Positions 49,353 through 57,604 of a stretch of 64,000 nt of DNA are shown one piece after another. The notes under the pieces were generated by a model, which was not told the DNA's origin, did no database searches, and saw nothing but the letters and a program-made list of their open reading frames with translations. The stretch comes from Modestobacter italicus (GTDB lineage: Bacteria > Actinomycetota > Actinomycetes > Mycobacteriales > Geodermatophilaceae), in assembly GCF_019799965.1 (NCBI RefSeq), contig NZ_JABGCJ010000002.1:1-64000 (forward strand). The letters are read 5' to 3'. The first letter of the stretch is position 1. Each line of letters begins with the position of its first letter. The translations under genes and the position numbers were made by a program.

Positions 49353-50269
49353 GGGCGGCGGACGAGCGCCGGTGCGGCACTGACGGCTGTGCCCGGCCGG
49401 GAGACGACCGGCGACTGCGAGTCGTCGCCGGGGTGCCCGACCTCGTCGCCGGCACCGGCGATCGTGGCGAGCAGGGCCAGCGACTCGGCCGACCGGGAAC
49501 CCGGCTCGGCCTGGTACACCACCAGCACCTGGTCGTCGGCGTCCGCGACGGAGAACTTGTCGTAGCGCAGCTCCAGGTCACCGACCTGCGGGTGCTGCAT
49601 CCGGTACACGCCGCCGCCGGGGTGCCGGCGCACGTCGTGGCGCGCCCAGAGCCGCCGGAACAGGTCGCTGCGCACCGACAGCTCGCCGACCAGCTCCGCC
49701 AGCCGCGGATCGTCGACGTCCGGGCCGGCGGCGCTCCGCAGCACGGCGACCAGGTCGACGGCGGCCGCCTCCAGCTCGGCCGTGGACCCGAACGAGCCTG
49801 GCTCGAGGAGCACGGTGCGCAGCAGGTTGGTGCCCGGGGTGAACAGCGGGGACAACGCCACCGCCAGCCGGTTGGCGGCCAGCACGTCGAGGTGGCGGCC
49901 CTGCACGAAGGCCGGCGTGTGCTCCCACGACGCGATCAGCTGGGTGACGCTCGGCCGCACCCGCTCGGCACGCCGCTGCGCGCGCCGGCGTCGGGGTGCC
50001 GGGTCCGCCAGGTCGTGCAGGTGGGCGGTCGACGCGCCGTCCAGTCCCAGCGCCCGCGCCACCGCGTCGAGCACCTGCGCCGACGGATGGCGGTCACGCC
50101 CCTGCTCCAGGCGCGTGTAGTACTCGGTGCTGACCCCGGCGAGCATCGCCAGCTCGTCGCGGCGCAGGCCCGGCACGCGGCGGTGGTTGGTCACGGGGAC
50201 CCCGACGTCCTCGGGACGCACCTGCTCGCGCCTGGCCCGCAGGTACTCGCCGATCAGGTTCTCCGCCAT
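49283..50269 (-). CDS. XRE family regulator with MmyB-like ligand domain
   Basis: A 328-residue regulator. The helix-turn-helix (about 5-80) has GLRRDELAMLAGVSTEYYTRLE. The MmyB-like domain (about 105-270) includes NLLRTVLLEPGSFGS, RSDLFRRLWARHDVRRH and YRMQHPQVGDLELRYDKF. An unusual ~45-residue Ser/Pro/Ala-rich tail follows the domain. Its coding end lies under the end of the convergent M48 gene (70-base overlap, 49283-49352), so the tail may be a recent stop-codon loss. It is divergent from an SDR at 50372: the second XRE/SDR pair. Confidence 0.88.
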   Translation of the reverse strand: MAENLIGEYLRARREQVRPEDVGVPVTNHRRVPGLRRDELAMLAGVSTEYYTRLEQGRDRHPSAQVLDAVARALGLDGASTAHLHDLADPAPRRRRAQRRAERVRPSVTQLIASWEHTPAFVQGRHLDVLAANRLAVALSPLFTPGTNLLRTVLLEPGSFGSTAELEAAAVDLVAVLRSAAGPDVDDPRLAELVGELSVRSDLFRRLWARHDVRRHPGGGVYRMQHPQVGDLELRYDKFSVADADDQVLVVYQAEPGSRSAESLALLATIAGAGDEVGHPGDDSQSPVVSRPGTAVSAAPALVRRPQAPSERSNQAAPPAAAMRTETA

Positions 50270-50371
50270 GCTCGAACCGTAGGTCGCCGCGGCGCCCCGC
50301 TGCCTGTCCCTGCCGGCACCCCCCTCACCGGGGGCCTGGTTGCCGGCGCGCCGCCTCCCGACGCTGGGCGC

Positions 50372-51199
50372 ATGACACGCACCTGGCTCATCACCGGGGT
50401 GAGCAGCGGCTTCGGCCGCCAGCTCGCCGAGCAGCTCCTCGCCCGCGGCGACCGCGTCGTCGGCACCGTCCGGCGACCCGACGCGGTCGCGGACCTCCTC
50501 GACACCCACCCCGACACCTTCGCCGTCCAGCGCCTCGACCTCACCGACACCGACCGCATCCGCCCGGTCGTGGACGACGCGCAGGCCCACTTCGGCCGGC
50601 TCGACGTCGTCGTCAGCAACGCGGGGTACGGGCTGTTCGGCGCGGCCGAGGAGCTCAGCGACGAGCAGGTCCGCCACCAGCTCGACACCAACCTGCTCGG
50701 CTCCGTCCAGCTCATCCGCGCCGCGCTCCCGCACCTGCGCGCCGCCGGCGGCGGGCGGGTGCTCCAGCTGTCGTCGATGGCCGGCCAGGCCGCGTGGCCC
50801 GGCTCCTCGCTGTACAACGCCTCGAAGTGGGGGATCGAGGGCTTCTGTGAGGCGCTGGCCCCCGAGGTGGCACCGTTCGGCATCGGCGTCACCATCGTCG
50901 AGCCCGGTACCGCGCGCACCGACTTCGGCTCCAGCGGGCTGCGGTTCGCCGAGCCGCTCGACGCCTACGACGGCTCGCCGGCGGCGGCGGTCCGCGCCTT
51001 CCGGGACGGCGGCCCGCCCGGCGTCATCGGGGACCCGGCCCGGATGGCCGCCGCGATGATCGACAGCGTGGACCGGGACCCCGCGCCGCTGCGCCTCGTG
51101 CTCGGCAGCGACTCGTGGGCCGGGATGACCGCGGCCCTCGAAGCCCGGCTGGCCGACGTGCGCGCGCAGCGGGGCACCGCCGCCGTCACCGACTCCTGA
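50372..51199 (+). CDS. Short-chain dehydrogenase/reductase
   Basis: A 275-residue classical SDR. TGVSSGFG (8-15) binds the cofactor, and NAGYG is near 83. LSSMAG holds the catalytic Ser, and YNASK (near 149) the Tyr-Lys pair. VEPGTARTDFGSSG follows. It is of the type often annotated as oxidoreductase next to MmyB regulators. It is divergent from the XRE gene ending at 50269 with a 102-base promoter between them. Substrate unknown; control by the neighbour regulator is inferred. Confidence 0.9.
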   Translation: MTRTWLITGVSSGFGRQLAEQLLARGDRVVGTVRRPDAVADLLDTHPDTFAVQRLDLTDTDRIRPVVDDAQAHFGRLDVVVSNAGYGLFGAAEELSDEQVRHQLDTNLLGSVQLIRAALPHLRAAGGGRVLQLSSMAGQAAWPGSSLYNASKWGIEGFCEALAPEVAPFGIGVTIVEPGTARTDFGSSGLRFAEPLDAYDGSPAAAVRAFRDGGPPGVIGDPARMAAAMIDSVDRDPAPLRLVLGSDSWAGMTAALEARLADVRAQRGTAAVTDS

Positions 51200-51285
51200 C
51201 GGGAACGGTCGGCGCGGGGTGCCCAGCGGACGACGCCCCGCGCCGCCTGGGCCCGGCCGGGAACAGCCCGGGCCCAGGCGGAGCG

Positions 51286-51981
51286 TCACCAGCCGACGGC
51301 GCCGTGCCGGTCGGTGAAGGTGCCGGTCGGGCCGTCTGCGCCGATCGTGGCCATCGCGACGATCGCGTCGGTGCCCTCGGTGACGGTCTGCGGGCCGGCG
51401 TGGCCGTTGAAGTCGGTGGCCGTGTAGCCCGGGTCCACGGTGTTGACCCGCAGCTGCGGGAGGAACTGGGCGTAGATCGAGGTGAGCATGTTGACCGCCG
51501 CCTTGCTCGCCGAGTAGCCGAGCGAGGGCACCGAGTGCTCGATGCGGGACTCGTCGGAGCGCGCGGCGAACGAGCCCAGCCCGCTGGACACGTTCACGAT
51601 CACCGGCGCCGCCGACGCGCGCAGCAGCGGGAGGAAGGCGTGCGTCGTCCGGACGATCCCACCGGTGTTCGTGTCCAGCACGGCCATCAGGTCAGCGGCG
51701 GTGTAGTCCTCCACCGGGCCGATCGGCCCGGCGATGCCCGCGTTGTTGACCAGCACGTCCAGCCCGCCGAAGCGCTCGCGCACCTCCTTCGCCGCCGAGG
51801 CCACCGACTCGTCGGAGGTCACGTCGATGCGCACCCACTCCACGCCCAGCTCCTCGGCCGCGCGCTGCCCGCGGTCGGCGTCGCGGGCGCCGATGACCAC
51901 CCGGTGCCCGTGCTCCTTCAGCCGCCGGGCCGTCTCGAAGCCCAGGCTCTTGTTGCCGCCAGTGATCAATGTCGTCGTCAT
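51286..51981 (-). CDS. Short-chain dehydrogenase/reductase
   Basis: A 231-residue SDR. TGGNKSLGFE (7-16) is a carbonyl-reductase-like cofactor loop, NNAGIAG is near 81, and NVSSGLGS holds the Ser. YSASKAAVNML is the Tyr-x3-Lys, and VDPGYTATDFNGHAG near 198 is typical of carbonyl reductase/menthone reductase-like SDRs. It is divergent from a third MmyB-type XRE regulator (52083), 101 bases away. Start ATG 51981. Confidence 0.9.
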   Translation of the reverse strand: MTTTLITGGNKSLGFETARRLKEHGHRVVIGARDADRGQRAAEELGVEWVRIDVTSDESVASAAKEVRERFGGLDVLVNNAGIAGPIGPVEDYTAADLMAVLDTNTGGIVRTTHAFLPLLRASAAPVIVNVSSGLGSFAARSDESRIEHSVPSLGYSASKAAVNMLTSIYAQFLPQLRVNTVDPGYTATDFNGHAGPQTVTEGTDAIVAMATIGADGPTGTFTDRHGAVGW

Positions 51982-52082
51982 GGCACCGACCGTGCGCCCG
52001 TCCGGGGGGCGTCGGCTGGTGCCGTTCGACCGTATGACTGGCAGTACCACCCAGCCCGCCCGCGGTGGACGACGATGAGCCC

Positions 52083-52925
52083 ATGGCCGATCGAGGGGAC
52101 TTCGCCGCACTGCTGCGTGCCTGGCGGGAACGTCTGCAACCCGCCGCGGTCGGGTTCCCCACCGGGCAGCGCCGCACCAAGGGGCTGCGGCGCGAAGAGG
52201 TCGCCCTGCTGGCCGGGGTGTCGGTCGACTACCTGGTCCGGCTCGAGCAGGGGCGCGCCGACCGACCCTCGGCGCAGGTCGTCGGCTCGCTCTCCCGGGT
52301 GCTCCAGCTGTCCGACCTCGAGCGCGACCAGCTGTACCTCGCCGCCGGCCTGCCGGCTCCGCTGCCCAGCGCCGTTCCCACGCACATCCCGGCCAGCGTG
52401 CAGCGGCTGCTCGCCCGCCTCCCGGACGTCGCGGTCGGCGTCTGGACGGCGCACTGGACCCTGCTGACCGCCAACGCGGCCTGGCGCGCCCTGCTGGGCG
52501 AGATGGAACCCGGCCTGAACCTGGTCGCCGCGGAGTTCGCCGGCCGCGCCCCGCAGGTCGTGTGGAGCGAAGGCGACCGGGAACGGCACAAACGGGCCCT
52601 CGTCGCCGACCTGCGCAGCGCACTGATCCGCTACCCGGACGACCCGTCCGCGCGGGCGCTGCTCGCCGACCTGCAGAACGACGCGCAGTTCGCCCAGCTG
52701 TGGGCCGAGGGCACGGTGGTCGAGCACCGGTTCCAGGCGAAGACCTTCGTGCACCCGCTCGTCGGCCAGGTGACGCTGGACTGCGACGTGTTCACCGTGC
52801 TCGGCACCGACCTGCGCATCGTCACCTACACGGCAGAACCGGGCACCGAGGACGCCTCCCGGTTCGACCTGGTCCGGACCCTGGGCACGGTCGAGGTCGC
52901 GGCGAACCGACCGCCCGGGTCCTGA
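52083..52925 (+). CDS. XRE family regulator with MmyB-like ligand domain
   Basis: A 280-residue regulator. The helix-turn-helix (about 5-75) has [25 protein letters not shown]. The MmyB-like domain (about 95-265) has LLTANAAWRALLG, FAQLWAEGTVVEHR and HPLVGQVTLDCDVF. The start is ATG 52083; a GTG at 52065 would add six residues. It is divergent from the SDR at 51981, third such pair. In this family a ligand, perhaps an acyl or lipid molecule, is thought to relieve repression of the adjacent dehydrogenase. Confidence 0.9.
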   Translation: MADRGDFAALLRAWRERLQPAAVGFPTGQRRTKGLRREEVALLAGVSVDYLVRLEQGRADRPSAQVVGSLSRVLQLSDLERDQLYLAAGLPAPLPSAVPTHIPASVQRLLARLPDVAVGVWTAHWTLLTANAAWRALLGEMEPGLNLVAAEFAGRAPQVVWSEGDRERHKRALVADLRSALIRYPDDPSARALLADLQNDAQFAQLWAEGTVVEHRFQAKTFVHPLVGQVTLDCDVFTVLGTDLRIVTYTAEPGTEDASRFDLVRTLGTVEVAANRPPGS

Positions 52926-52947
52926 GGTCGGGCGGTCGGGGCGGGCG

Positions 52948-54663
52948 TCAGGTGCCGGCGGGGTCCTCCGGCACGGTCGGCGGGATGATCCGCGGACCGG
53001 CCTCGTCCGGCCGGGGACGGTCCTGCCGGTGCAGGCGGATCGCGACCAGGGCCACGTCGTCCTCGGGTGTGGTCTCCACCAGCTGCTCGATGAGCCGGTC
53101 GCAGAGCTCGTCCAGCGGGAGGCCGGCGAGCTGTGCGGCGGCGGCGCGCAGCCGGCTCATGCCGTCGTCGAGGTCGGCGTCCCGGCGTTCGATCAGGCCG
53201 TCGGTGTAGAGCAGCACGGTGGTGTTGCGGTCCAGGCTGACGACCGAGTCGTTGCGCTGGGCGGTGGAGTCGACGCCGAGCATGAGGTCGCCCCGCCAGC
53301 TCGCCAGCTCGGCGACCGTGCCGTCGGGGTGGATGACCAGCGGCGGCGGGTGGCCCGCGTTGGCCCACCGCATCCGGGTGATCCCGCGTTCCAGGTCGTC
53401 CGGGCTCTGCTCGAAGCGGGCCAGCGCCGCGGTGGCGTAGGTGTGCAGCTGCAGCTGGGTCATCGCGGCGTCCAGCTGGGCCAGCAGCTGCGCCGGGCTC
53501 GCGTCCCCGGTGACGGCGATGCCCCGCAGCATGCTGCGCAGCTGCCCCATCGACGCCGCGGCCGTCGTGTCGTGGCCGACGACGTCGCCGATGACCAGCA
53601 CCGTGGCGCCGTCGGGCTGCAGGAACGCGTCGTACCAGTCGCCGCCCACCCGGGCGGCCTCCGCGGCAGGGAGGTACCGGACGACGATCTCGGCGTGGTC
53701 GGGCTCCGGCGGCGCGGTGAGCATGCTGCGCTGCAGCTCCTCGGCCAGCCGCCGTTGCTGCTCGTACAACCGGGCGTTGTCCAGCGCCAGCCCGGCGCGC
53801 TCGGCCACCGCGGTCGCGGTGGCCACGTCGGCGGGGTCCACCGGCCGGTGCCGGTCGTGCCCCAGGGTCAGGGCGCCCAGCACCCGGTCCCGGCCACGGA
53901 TCGGCAGCACGACCATGGCGGCGGGGGCGAGCACCTGCAGCATCTCGCGGGCGGTGCCCGTGGCCACCATGCCCAGCGCCGGGCCGGTCAGTTCCGCAGT
54001 GGTGACCGTGACGGGAGCGCCGGTGGTCAGCGCGCGCAGCACCGGAGCCGTCGTGGGGGACGACTCCTGGGCGGCGGCGCTGTAGCGGAACACCAGGGGC
54101 GTCTTCGCCGGGTCGGCGTGCCAGCCGCCGGCGTCCCGCAGGCCGCCGTCCTCGCCGAGCAACGTGACCGTCGCCCAGCTGGCCAACGCAGGCACCATCA
54201 CCCGGGGGATGCGGCCCACGGCGGCCGGTGCGTTCAAGGTGCCGACCAGCTCGTCGCTGACCCGGGAGAGCAGCGCCAGCCGCTCGCCGGCCCGGCGACG
54301 GACGGTGACCTCGGTGACGTACAGCCACAGCCCCTGGGGGGTCGGTACGGCCTGCACCTCGAACCACTGGTTCAGCGGCTCGGGGTAGAACGCCTCCACG
54401 CTCTGCGGCTCCCGCGTGGTGACCGCCCGCCGGAAGGCGGCGCCGAACTCGTTGTCCACGTTGGCCGGGAACGCCGCCCAGTAGGACCGGCCGAGCAGGT
54501 CGTTGCGCGAGTACCCGACCATCCGCTCGGCCGCGGCGTTGATGAAGCGGACGGACCATTCGGTGTCGAGCTCGATCAGTCCGATCGGCATGGTCTCGAG
54601 CGTCTGCGCGTCGTCGGCCCCGGTGTCCTCGACCTCGCCGCCTGTGCGCCACCAGCGCGCCAT
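52948..54663 (-). CDS. PAS-GAF-PP2C (RsbU/SpoIIE-type) serine phosphatase
   Basis: A 571-residue cytoplasmic signalling protein. The PAS domain (about 18-125) has IDLDTEWSVRFINAAAERMVGYS-like sequence, seen as WSVRFINAAAERMVGY. The GAF domain (about 130-310) ends VAERAGLALDNARLYEQQR. The PPM phosphatase domain (about 320-550) carries metal-binding motifs VGGDWYDAF (Asp), VIGDVVGHD (Asp) and LLYTDGLIERRD (Asp). It is predicted to dephosphorylate anti-sigma antagonists in general stress control; no RsbV/RsbW genes are in the window. It is divergent from an ArsR repressor whose operator lies in the 78-base gap. Confidence 0.9.
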   Translation of the reverse strand: MARWWRTGGEVEDTGADDAQTLETMPIGLIELDTEWSVRFINAAAERMVGYSRNDLLGRSYWAAFPANVDNEFGAAFRRAVTTREPQSVEAFYPEPLNQWFEVQAVPTPQGLWLYVTEVTVRRRAGERLALLSRVSDELVGTLNAPAAVGRIPRVMVPALASWATVTLLGEDGGLRDAGGWHADPAKTPLVFRYSAAAQESSPTTAPVLRALTTGAPVTVTTAELTGPALGMVATGTAREMLQVLAPAAMVVLPIRGRDRVLGALTLGHDRHRPVDPADVATATAVAERAGLALDNARLYEQQRRLAEELQRSMLTAPPEPDHAEIVVRYLPAAEAARVGGDWYDAFLQPDGATVLVIGDVVGHDTTAAASMGQLRSMLRGIAVTGDASPAQLLAQLDAAMTQLQLHTYATAALARFEQSPDDLERGITRMRWANAGHPPPLVIHPDGTVAELASWRGDLMLGVDSTAQRNDSVVSLDRNTTVLLYTDGLIERRDADLDDGMSRLRAAAAQLAGLPLDELCDRLIEQLVETTPEDDVALVAIRLHRQDRPRPDEAGPRIIPPTVPEDPAGT

Positions 54664-54696
54664 TGCACCTCGTCACCCGGTCGAGTCGTGTTGCGA

Positions 54697-54716
54697 ACTT
54701 GATGACTTTATCAAGT
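54697..54716. promoter_or_regulatory. ArsR operator candidate
   Basis: ACTTGAT (54697-54703) and ATCAAGT (54710-54716), a perfect 7-base inverted repeat with a six-base AT-rich centre. It lies between the phosphatase start (54663) and the arsR start (54742) and stands out as the most AT-rich patch around. Size and shape are those of ArsR/SmtB-family sites. Confidence 0.7.
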
Positions 54717-54741
54717 AGCTGGACGGTGCCTCGCTCGTACG

Positions 54742-55146
54742 ATGACCGTCATGCCGTTCACTCCCGGTCGACCGTTGGCCGAGGCCAAGGCGGACCTCTT
54801 CAAGGCGCTCGCGCACCCCGCCCGGATCCGGGTGCTCGAGCTGCTGGCCGAGGGGGAGCAGACGGTGGGCGCGCTGGCCGAGGCCACCGGCCTGGAGCTG
54901 TCGCACCTCTCGCAGCAGGTCAGCGTGCTGCGCAAGGCCGGCATCGTGGACAGCCGGCGGGCGGGCAACAACGTGATCTGCAGGCTCTGCGATCCGCAGA
55001 CCGCGGAACTGCTCGGGGTCGCTCGCCGGATGCTGACGGTCCACCTCCGGCAGGGGCAGGTGCTGCTCCAGGCACTGAGCGGCGCGGACGATGCGGTGGC
55101 GCTGGCTGACTCCGTCCGGGGGGCGTCGACCGCGTCGGAGGCCTGA
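54742..55146 (+). CDS. ArsR family transcriptional regulator
   Basis: A 134-residue winged-helix repressor. The DNA-binding domain (about 15-95) has LFKALAHPARIRVLELLAEG, VGALAEATGLELSHLSQQVSVLRKAG in pieces and the wing DSRRAGNNVICRL. Cys residue(s) occur only in the wing region (IC-RLC), not in a classic ELCVCDL metal site, so it is probably not an arsenic sensor. This subgroup often sits with SulP or redox genes. It probably represses itself and perhaps the divergent phosphatase through the 54697-54716 repeat. Confidence 0.9.
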   Translation: MTVMPFTPGRPLAEAKADLFKALAHPARIRVLELLAEGEQTVGALAEATGLELSHLSQQVSVLRKAGIVDSRRAGNNVICRLCDPQTAELLGVARRMLTVHLRQGQVLLQALSGADDAVALADSVRGASTASEA

Positions 55147-55170
55147 CCGGGCTCGCCGGGCTCCGCGCCG

Positions 55171-56304
55171 GTGCACGAGACTGCGGGGGTGGTGCGCACC
55201 GACGGCTCCAGCCGACCGCGGGTCGTCGTCCTCGGCGGGGGAGTGCTCGGGGTCTCGACCGCGGCCCAGGCGGCCGCCAAGGGCGCCCAGGTCACGCTCG
55301 TGACGGACGGCGCACTGGCCGGCGGCGCCTCCGGACGGTCGCTGGCCTGGCTGAACTCGGCCGGTGACTTCCCCGCCGAGTACCACCGCCTCCGGATGCT
55401 CGGCCTCGACCGGTACCGGGCGTTCGCCGCGCGCCCCGACTCGGCCGCGCGGGTCGCCCTCGACGGCGGTCTCCGCTGGGGCGACGGCGTCCGGGCCTCC
55501 TTCGAGCACCAGCGCGAGATCGGCTACCCGGCGCAGTGGCTGAGCCGTGCGGACGTCGCCGAGCGGCTTCCCGCGGTCGACGCCGGTGCCGTTCCGGACG
55601 GCGGTGCGCTGTTCAACCCGGACGAGGGCTGGGTGGACTTGCCGTCGCTGATCGACCAGCTCGCCCGCGATCTGGTCGCCGCCGGGGGAGCGGTGCGCAC
55701 CGCCGCGGGCCGCTGCGAGGTCGTCGTCGCGGGCGGTCGGGTCACCGGCGTCCGCACCGGCTCCGGCGACGTCCTCGCCGCCGACGCCGTCCTGCTCGCC
55801 ACCGGTGCCGCCGTCCCCGGGGCGCTGGCCGACCTCGGCGTCCGGGTCCCCGACGCCACCTCGAACGCGCTGCTGGTGCGGACGCCGAAGGTCGACCACG
55901 GCCTGCGCACGGTGCTGAACACCCCGCGGGTGGCGCTGCGCCCGGCTCCGGACGGCGCGCTGGTGATGGACGCCGCCTGGTCGGAGGCGGAGGTCGTGCG
56001 CCGGGACGACGGCACCTTCGACGTCCCCGATGCCACGGTGCAGGGCCTCCTGCACGAGGCGGCGCAGGTGCTCGCCGGGCGGCCGGAGCTCAGCTGTGCC
56101 TCCTACGGCGTCGGGCGCAAGCCGATCCCCGGTGACGGGCACCCGGTGCTCGGACCGGTGCCCGGGCTCGACGGCCTGCACGTCGCCTTCAGCCACAGCG
56201 GGGCGACCCTCGGGCTCGTCGCCGGTGAGCTCCTGGCCGGCGAGATCGTCGACGGAGCACCCAGCCCCCTGCTGGCCGCCTTCCGGCCCGCCCGGTTCGG
56301 CTGA
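55171..56304 (+). CDS. FAD-dependent amino-acid-oxidase-type oxidoreductase (DAO)
   Basis: A 377-residue flavoprotein. FAD loop LGGGVLGVSTA is at residues 21-31, GASGRSLAWLN is the second FAD contact near 52, and LLATGAAVPG is near 210. It ends with the DAO signature YGVGRKPIPGDGHPVLGPVPGLDGL, seen in parts as RKPIPGDGHPVLG, and SHSGATLGLVAGELLAGEI. It oxidises a primary or secondary amine such as glycine, sarcosine or proline derivatives; which one cannot be told. GTG start 25 bases after the ArsR stop, so it may be in the same transcript. Confidence 0.85.
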   Translation: MHETAGVVRTDGSSRPRVVVLGGGVLGVSTAAQAAAKGAQVTLVTDGALAGGASGRSLAWLNSAGDFPAEYHRLRMLGLDRYRAFAARPDSAARVALDGGLRWGDGVRASFEHQREIGYPAQWLSRADVAERLPAVDAGAVPDGGALFNPDEGWVDLPSLIDQLARDLVAAGGAVRTAAGRCEVVVAGGRVTGVRTGSGDVLAADAVLLATGAAVPGALADLGVRVPDATSNALLVRTPKVDHGLRTVLNTPRVALRPAPDGALVMDAAWSEAEVVRRDDGTFDVPDATVQGLLHEAAQVLAGRPELSCASYGVGRKPIPGDGHPVLGPVPGLDGLHVAFSHSGATLGLVAGELLAGEIVDGAPSPLLAAFRPARFG

Positions 56305-56308
56305 CCGG

Positions 56309-56722
56309 TCAGGACTCCTCGACGCTGGCGCCGGGCGCCCCCGCCAGGATCGCCCGCTCCAGCGCGCCGAAGCCGTACCGCACCGGCACCAGCACCCGTC
56401 GCGCCTCGCGCAGCTCGATCACGGCCAGCTGCCGAGAGGCCCGGCTCGGTCGCACCCGCAGCACGTCGTGCAGCGGCACCTCGGCAGAGCGGACGACGGT
56501 GCGCCACGTCAGCGTCGGGCCGTCGACCCGTACCTCGACGGCTGTGCGGACGCCCCACCAGTAGGCGTTCCAGCCGAACGCGGCGAGCCAGGCCGCGACG
56601 AAGAGGACCGGTGGCCCGTTCCCACCGACGGTGGCGACCACCAGACCCACGGCCGCGACGGAGAAGACGGCGAGGACCGCCAGCAGCAGCCAGCGCGCAC
56701 CTCGCACCGGTCGGTAGACCAC
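56309..56722 (-). CDS. Two-helix membrane protein with PH-like domain
   Basis: A 137-residue protein. Two adjacent membrane helices (about 10-50) are followed by a cytoplasmic beta-rich domain (VEVRVDGPTLTWRTVV, VPLHDVLRVRPS, VLVPVRYGF) that looks like a small bacterial PH domain. The start is GTG 56722 with GGAGG six bases upstream. It is convergent with the oxidoreductase ending at 56304, with four bases between stops. No function assigned; such proteins are common and uncharacterised in actinobacteria. Confidence 0.7.
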   Translation of the reverse strand: MVYRPVRGARWLLLAVLAVFSVAAVGLVVATVGGNGPPVLFVAAWLAAFGWNAYWWGVRTAVEVRVDGPTLTWRTVVRSAEVPLHDVLRVRPSRASRQLAVIELREARRVLVPVRYGFGALERAILAGAPGASVEES

Positions 56723-56838
56723 GGCGGACCTCCACTCGGGCCGGCGACCGGGTCCGGCGGCCGGGGCGTGCGCGAGACGACCAACACGTGCGACGGGGCC
56801 AGGGCCGAGTGGCCCTGGCCCCGCAGGGGAGGTCGGCG

Positions 56839-57141
56839 TCAGCCGACCGTGAAGCTGAAGTAGCCGCCGTTGTCGGCGGCGAGGGCCACCAGCACCACGA
56901 ACAGCACGATGTCGACCAGGCCCAGCACGGTGCCGGCGATGGCCATGCCGCGGTGCGCAGCGCCGTGCTTGGCCTTGTTCAGTGCGACGAGGCCGAAGAT
57001 GAGCGCCAGCGGGCCCAGGATGATCGAGAAGAAGACCAGGCCGACGAGCCCACACACCAGCGCCGCGATCGCCAGGCCGTTGCTGCTGCGGTTGGTCGGG
57101 GTGTTGCTGGAGGGAGCGGTCTGACTCGTGCTGTGGGTCAT
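56839..57141 (-). CDS. DUF4190 small membrane protein
   Basis: A 100-residue protein. A Ser/Thr/Asn-rich N-terminus is followed by the DUF4190 core: NGLAIAALVCGLVGLVFF (helix 1), GPLALIFGLVALNKAKHG, and RGMAIAGTVLGLVDIVLFVV (helix 2). The G-x-A-I-A-x-L-V-x-G and R-G-x-A-I-A-G-x-V-L-G patterns define the family. Its role is unknown. A 28-base palindrome lies 74 bases upstream (57216-57243). Confidence 0.85.
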   Translation of the reverse strand: MTHSTSQTAPSSNTPTNRSSNGLAIAALVCGLVGLVFFSIILGPLALIFGLVALNKAKHGAAHRGMAIAGTVLGLVDIVLFVVLVALAADNGGYFSFTVG

Positions 57142-57604
57142 CGTCGTTCCTCTGCTCGGAAGGTGTCGGCGGTCTGCCGCGGCGGCCCCTTACCCAGCGT
57201 CAGTGTCGATCTAGTCACCGTTCACCCGATCGGGTGAACGGTGGGTCGAACAGGGTGCTGAACTGGACATCTCACGCACTGTCACCTCGCTCGGCCGTCA
57301 CTCTGGGTTGTGAGCAACCGGTCGTCGGAGGCGGGATGGGCACGGTGCCCAAGCCAGACTGCGCGGCGGCACACCGTGCGGCACCCGGCGACGCCGGCCG
57401 CCGGGTGATCCGCCCCCTGGAGTTCACCGTCTGGGCATGGTGCTGAGGGTGCGCCCGGCTTAACGTTCTCCTCGTCCGCGGTCATCGGCGCCCCCGGGTG
57501 CCCACGGCGCGGGCGTGGACAGCTGGACGGCCACAGGGGGAACTGGTGCCTGACCTCGCGTTGCGGCAGCGGCCATGCGCCCGAGCGCGCCGCGGAGCCC
57601 GGGC
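57142..57604. other. Intergenic region between DUF4190 and transglycosylase genes
   Basis: 463 bases with no convincing gene. Contents: the 28-base palindrome at 57216-57243; a less GC-rich patch around 57455-57475 (GGCTTAACGTTCTCC) that may be a promoter; and a GGCCACAGGGGGAACTGG piece near 57530-57547, faintly like part of a c-di-AMP riboswitch. The following gene is a cell-wall lytic enzyme, a common target of that switch, but the match is too partial to call. Confidence 0.4.
57216..57243. repeat. 28-base perfect palindrome
   Basis: CACCGTTCACCCGA followed by its exact complement TCGGGTGAACGGTG. The core TCACCCGA/TCGGGTGA recurs with a two-base variant centre before the Flp pilin gene (60654-60669). 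It is 74 bases upstream of the DUF4190 start and 360 upstream of the transglycosylase start. Operator, attenuator or dispersed repeat are all possible. Confidence 0.7.

Noticed and set aside
51982-52082. Operator palindrome in the third XRE/SDR promoter
   Set aside because: Short complementary pieces (for example GGTGCC and GGCACC) exist, but none is long or well placed enough to call, unlike the 37796-37830 repeat.
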